Assembly: GCA_035624785.1 (NCBI GenBank)
Contig: DASPQV010000034.1
Span: 1 to 5,628 of the forward strand
Direction of reading: 5' to 3'
From: JAJZNI01 sp035624785
Lineage (GTDB): Bacteria; Chloroflexota; Dormibacteria; Aeolococcales; Aeolococcaceae
Length of the DNA stretch: 5,628 nucleotides
The notes under the pieces were generated by a model. It was not told the DNA's origin. It saw only the letters and a program-made list of their open reading frames with translations, and made no database searches. The translations under genes were made by a program, and so were the position numbers. This document shows positions 4,870 through 5,628 of the stretch, one piece after another. How positions within the stretch are numbered: the stretch's first letter is position 1; every line of letters begins with the position of its first letter.

Positions 4870-5628
4870 GATCCCGACCCGAGCCGCCGGGAGAGCCACT
4901 CCGTCGCTCGTCGGCCCCCGGGGACCCGCCAGGCGGCGCTGCGGATCCGCTCGAGCTTGGCGTGCTCCCGCTCGCGGCGGGCGAGCTCCGACCGGAGCAG
5001 GGCCACCTCCCCCTGGAGGGCGCGGACCTCGGCCCGGAGCAGGTCGGCCTCGGTTGGGTGGGTCCGTGCCGCCGGGCCATCGGGTGGCCGGAGAGGGGGC
5101 AGTGGACGGCTCTCAGCCCGGTGGATCGCTTCCGCCACGGAGGCGGAATGCGACGCCGGGCGAGGAGGTGGGCAGTACTCGTGGAGCTCCGCCGCCCACT
5201 TGGCGGCGAACAGCCGGCCGCTGCGCATGCCCGCAGCGAGCCGCAGCCCCTCGCTGCTGCTGGCACCCCCGTGATGCACCACCCGGGCCTCGGGCGCGTA
5301 GACGGTGCGATAGCCATGGGCGCGCAGGGAGAGGCAGAGGTCGACGTCCTCGTAGTAGGCGGGGTGGTAGCGCTCGTCGAATCCGCCCACCGCCTCCCAC
5401 GCCTCCCGCTTCACCAGCAGCCCGCAGGCCGAGCAGTAGTCGACGTCGCGGACCCGCTCGTACTTTGTGTTGCCCGCAGGGAGGCCCCGGCCCACGGGCT
5501 GGGTGCTCCCGTCGCTCCAGAGGATCGAGCCGGCCTCCTGGAGGGTGCCGTCGGGATCGAGGAGGCGGCTCCCCACGGCGCCGATCCGGGGGGCGCTCTC
5601 CGCCACCTCGACGAGCGCCCTCAGCCAG
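4866..5628 (-). CDS. Family-2 glycosyltransferase with C-terminal coiled coil (5' end outside window)
   Basis: The frame is open to the right edge, so only the last 253 residues are seen, beginning WLRALVEVAE, which in GT2 enzymes comes just after the metal-binding DxD strand. The visible part has the standard second half of the catalytic domain: IGAVGSRLLDPDGTLQEAG, VDYCSACGLLVKREAW, GGFDERYHPAYYEDVDLCL (with E93, D94 and D96 of the fragment as the ED acceptor/base motif) and VVHHGG. A Pro/Ser-rich linker (about 150-190) leads to a predicted coiled coil (about 194-228) with regular Leu/Val spacing (LLRAEVRALQGEVALLRSEL), then a basic helix. Such coiled coils usually mediate oligomerisation or membrane-complex assembly. 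It ends in TGA at 4868-4866, overlapping the next glycosyltransferase's GTG, so the two are co-translated and probably extend the same glycan. The missing N-terminus may hold a further domain. Confidence 0.9.
   Translation of the reverse strand, partial: WLRALVEVAESAPRIGAVGSRLLDPDGTLQEAGSILWSDGSTQPVGRGLPAGNTKYERVRDVDYCSACGLLVKREAWEAVGGFDERYHPAYYEDVDLCLSLRAHGYRTVYAPEARVVHHGGASSSEGLRLAAGMRSGRLFAAKWAAELHEYCPPPRPASHSASVAEAIHRAESRPLPPLRPPDGPAARTHPTEADLLRAEVRALQGEVALLRSELARREREHAKLERIRSAAWRVPGGRRATEWLSRRLGSGS

Noticed and set aside
3632..5317. Long minus-strand open frame of 561 codons covering parts of both glycosyltransferase genes
   Set aside because: The translation is dominated by Arg, Pro, Gly and Ala with no domain motif, and it runs out of frame through two genes whose glycosyltransferase motifs are clear. 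It is a by-product of high GC content.

Overview
The window is GC-rich throughout and densely coded. Its style (GTG starts, 4-bp GTGA overlaps, no obvious Shine-Dalgarno sequences, -10 boxes almost touching the start codons) fits a high-GC Gram-positive-like lineage such as Actinomycetota or Candidatus Dormibacterota/Chloroflexota soil bacteria. No rRNA or other phylogenetic marker is present, so this placement is inference.

Layout from left to right. (1) Positions 2-274, + strand: the C-terminal tail of a protein that resembles the end of a glycosyltransferase; its body lies outside the window. (2) Positions 317-1020, - strand: a two-gene type II toxin-antitoxin module, a Phd/YefM-type antitoxin followed by a VapC PIN-domain ribonuclease, coupled by a GTGA overlap. 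Just upstream are a TACAAT -10 box placed for a leaderless mRNA and a cluster of AGCAC/GTGCT repeats that looks like an autoregulatory operator. (3) A 156-bp divergent intergenic region (1027-1182). (4) Positions 1183-3219, + strand: a 678-residue secreted protein with a signal peptide, three diverged copies of a domain of about 115 residues (LDTR near the start, GYF at the end), an Ig/PKD-like beta domain, and a C-terminal CHAP cysteine amidase/peptidase domain with a visible Cys-His-Asn triad. (5) Positions 3226-5628, - strand: two overlapping family-2 glycosyltransferase genes. The upstream one is cut by the window edge. The downstream one has a decayed N-terminal GT-like half followed by an intact GT-A domain.

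Taken together this looks like part of a cell-surface polysaccharide locus (glycosyltransferases on both flanks) carrying an inserted cell-wall-directed secreted CHAP protein and a vapBC-type module. The glycosyltransferases would act at the cytoplasmic face of the membrane on an exopolysaccharide or O-antigen-like glycan; the CHAP protein would act outside on peptidoglycan. A functional link between them is only suggested by proximity. I see no CRISPR array, tRNA, rRNA, IS element or clear phage gene. I found no clearly undescribed system; the most interesting items are the triplicated-domain CHAP protein, the operator/leaderless promoter of the toxin-antitoxin module, and the pseudo-catalytic first half of the second glycosyltransferase.
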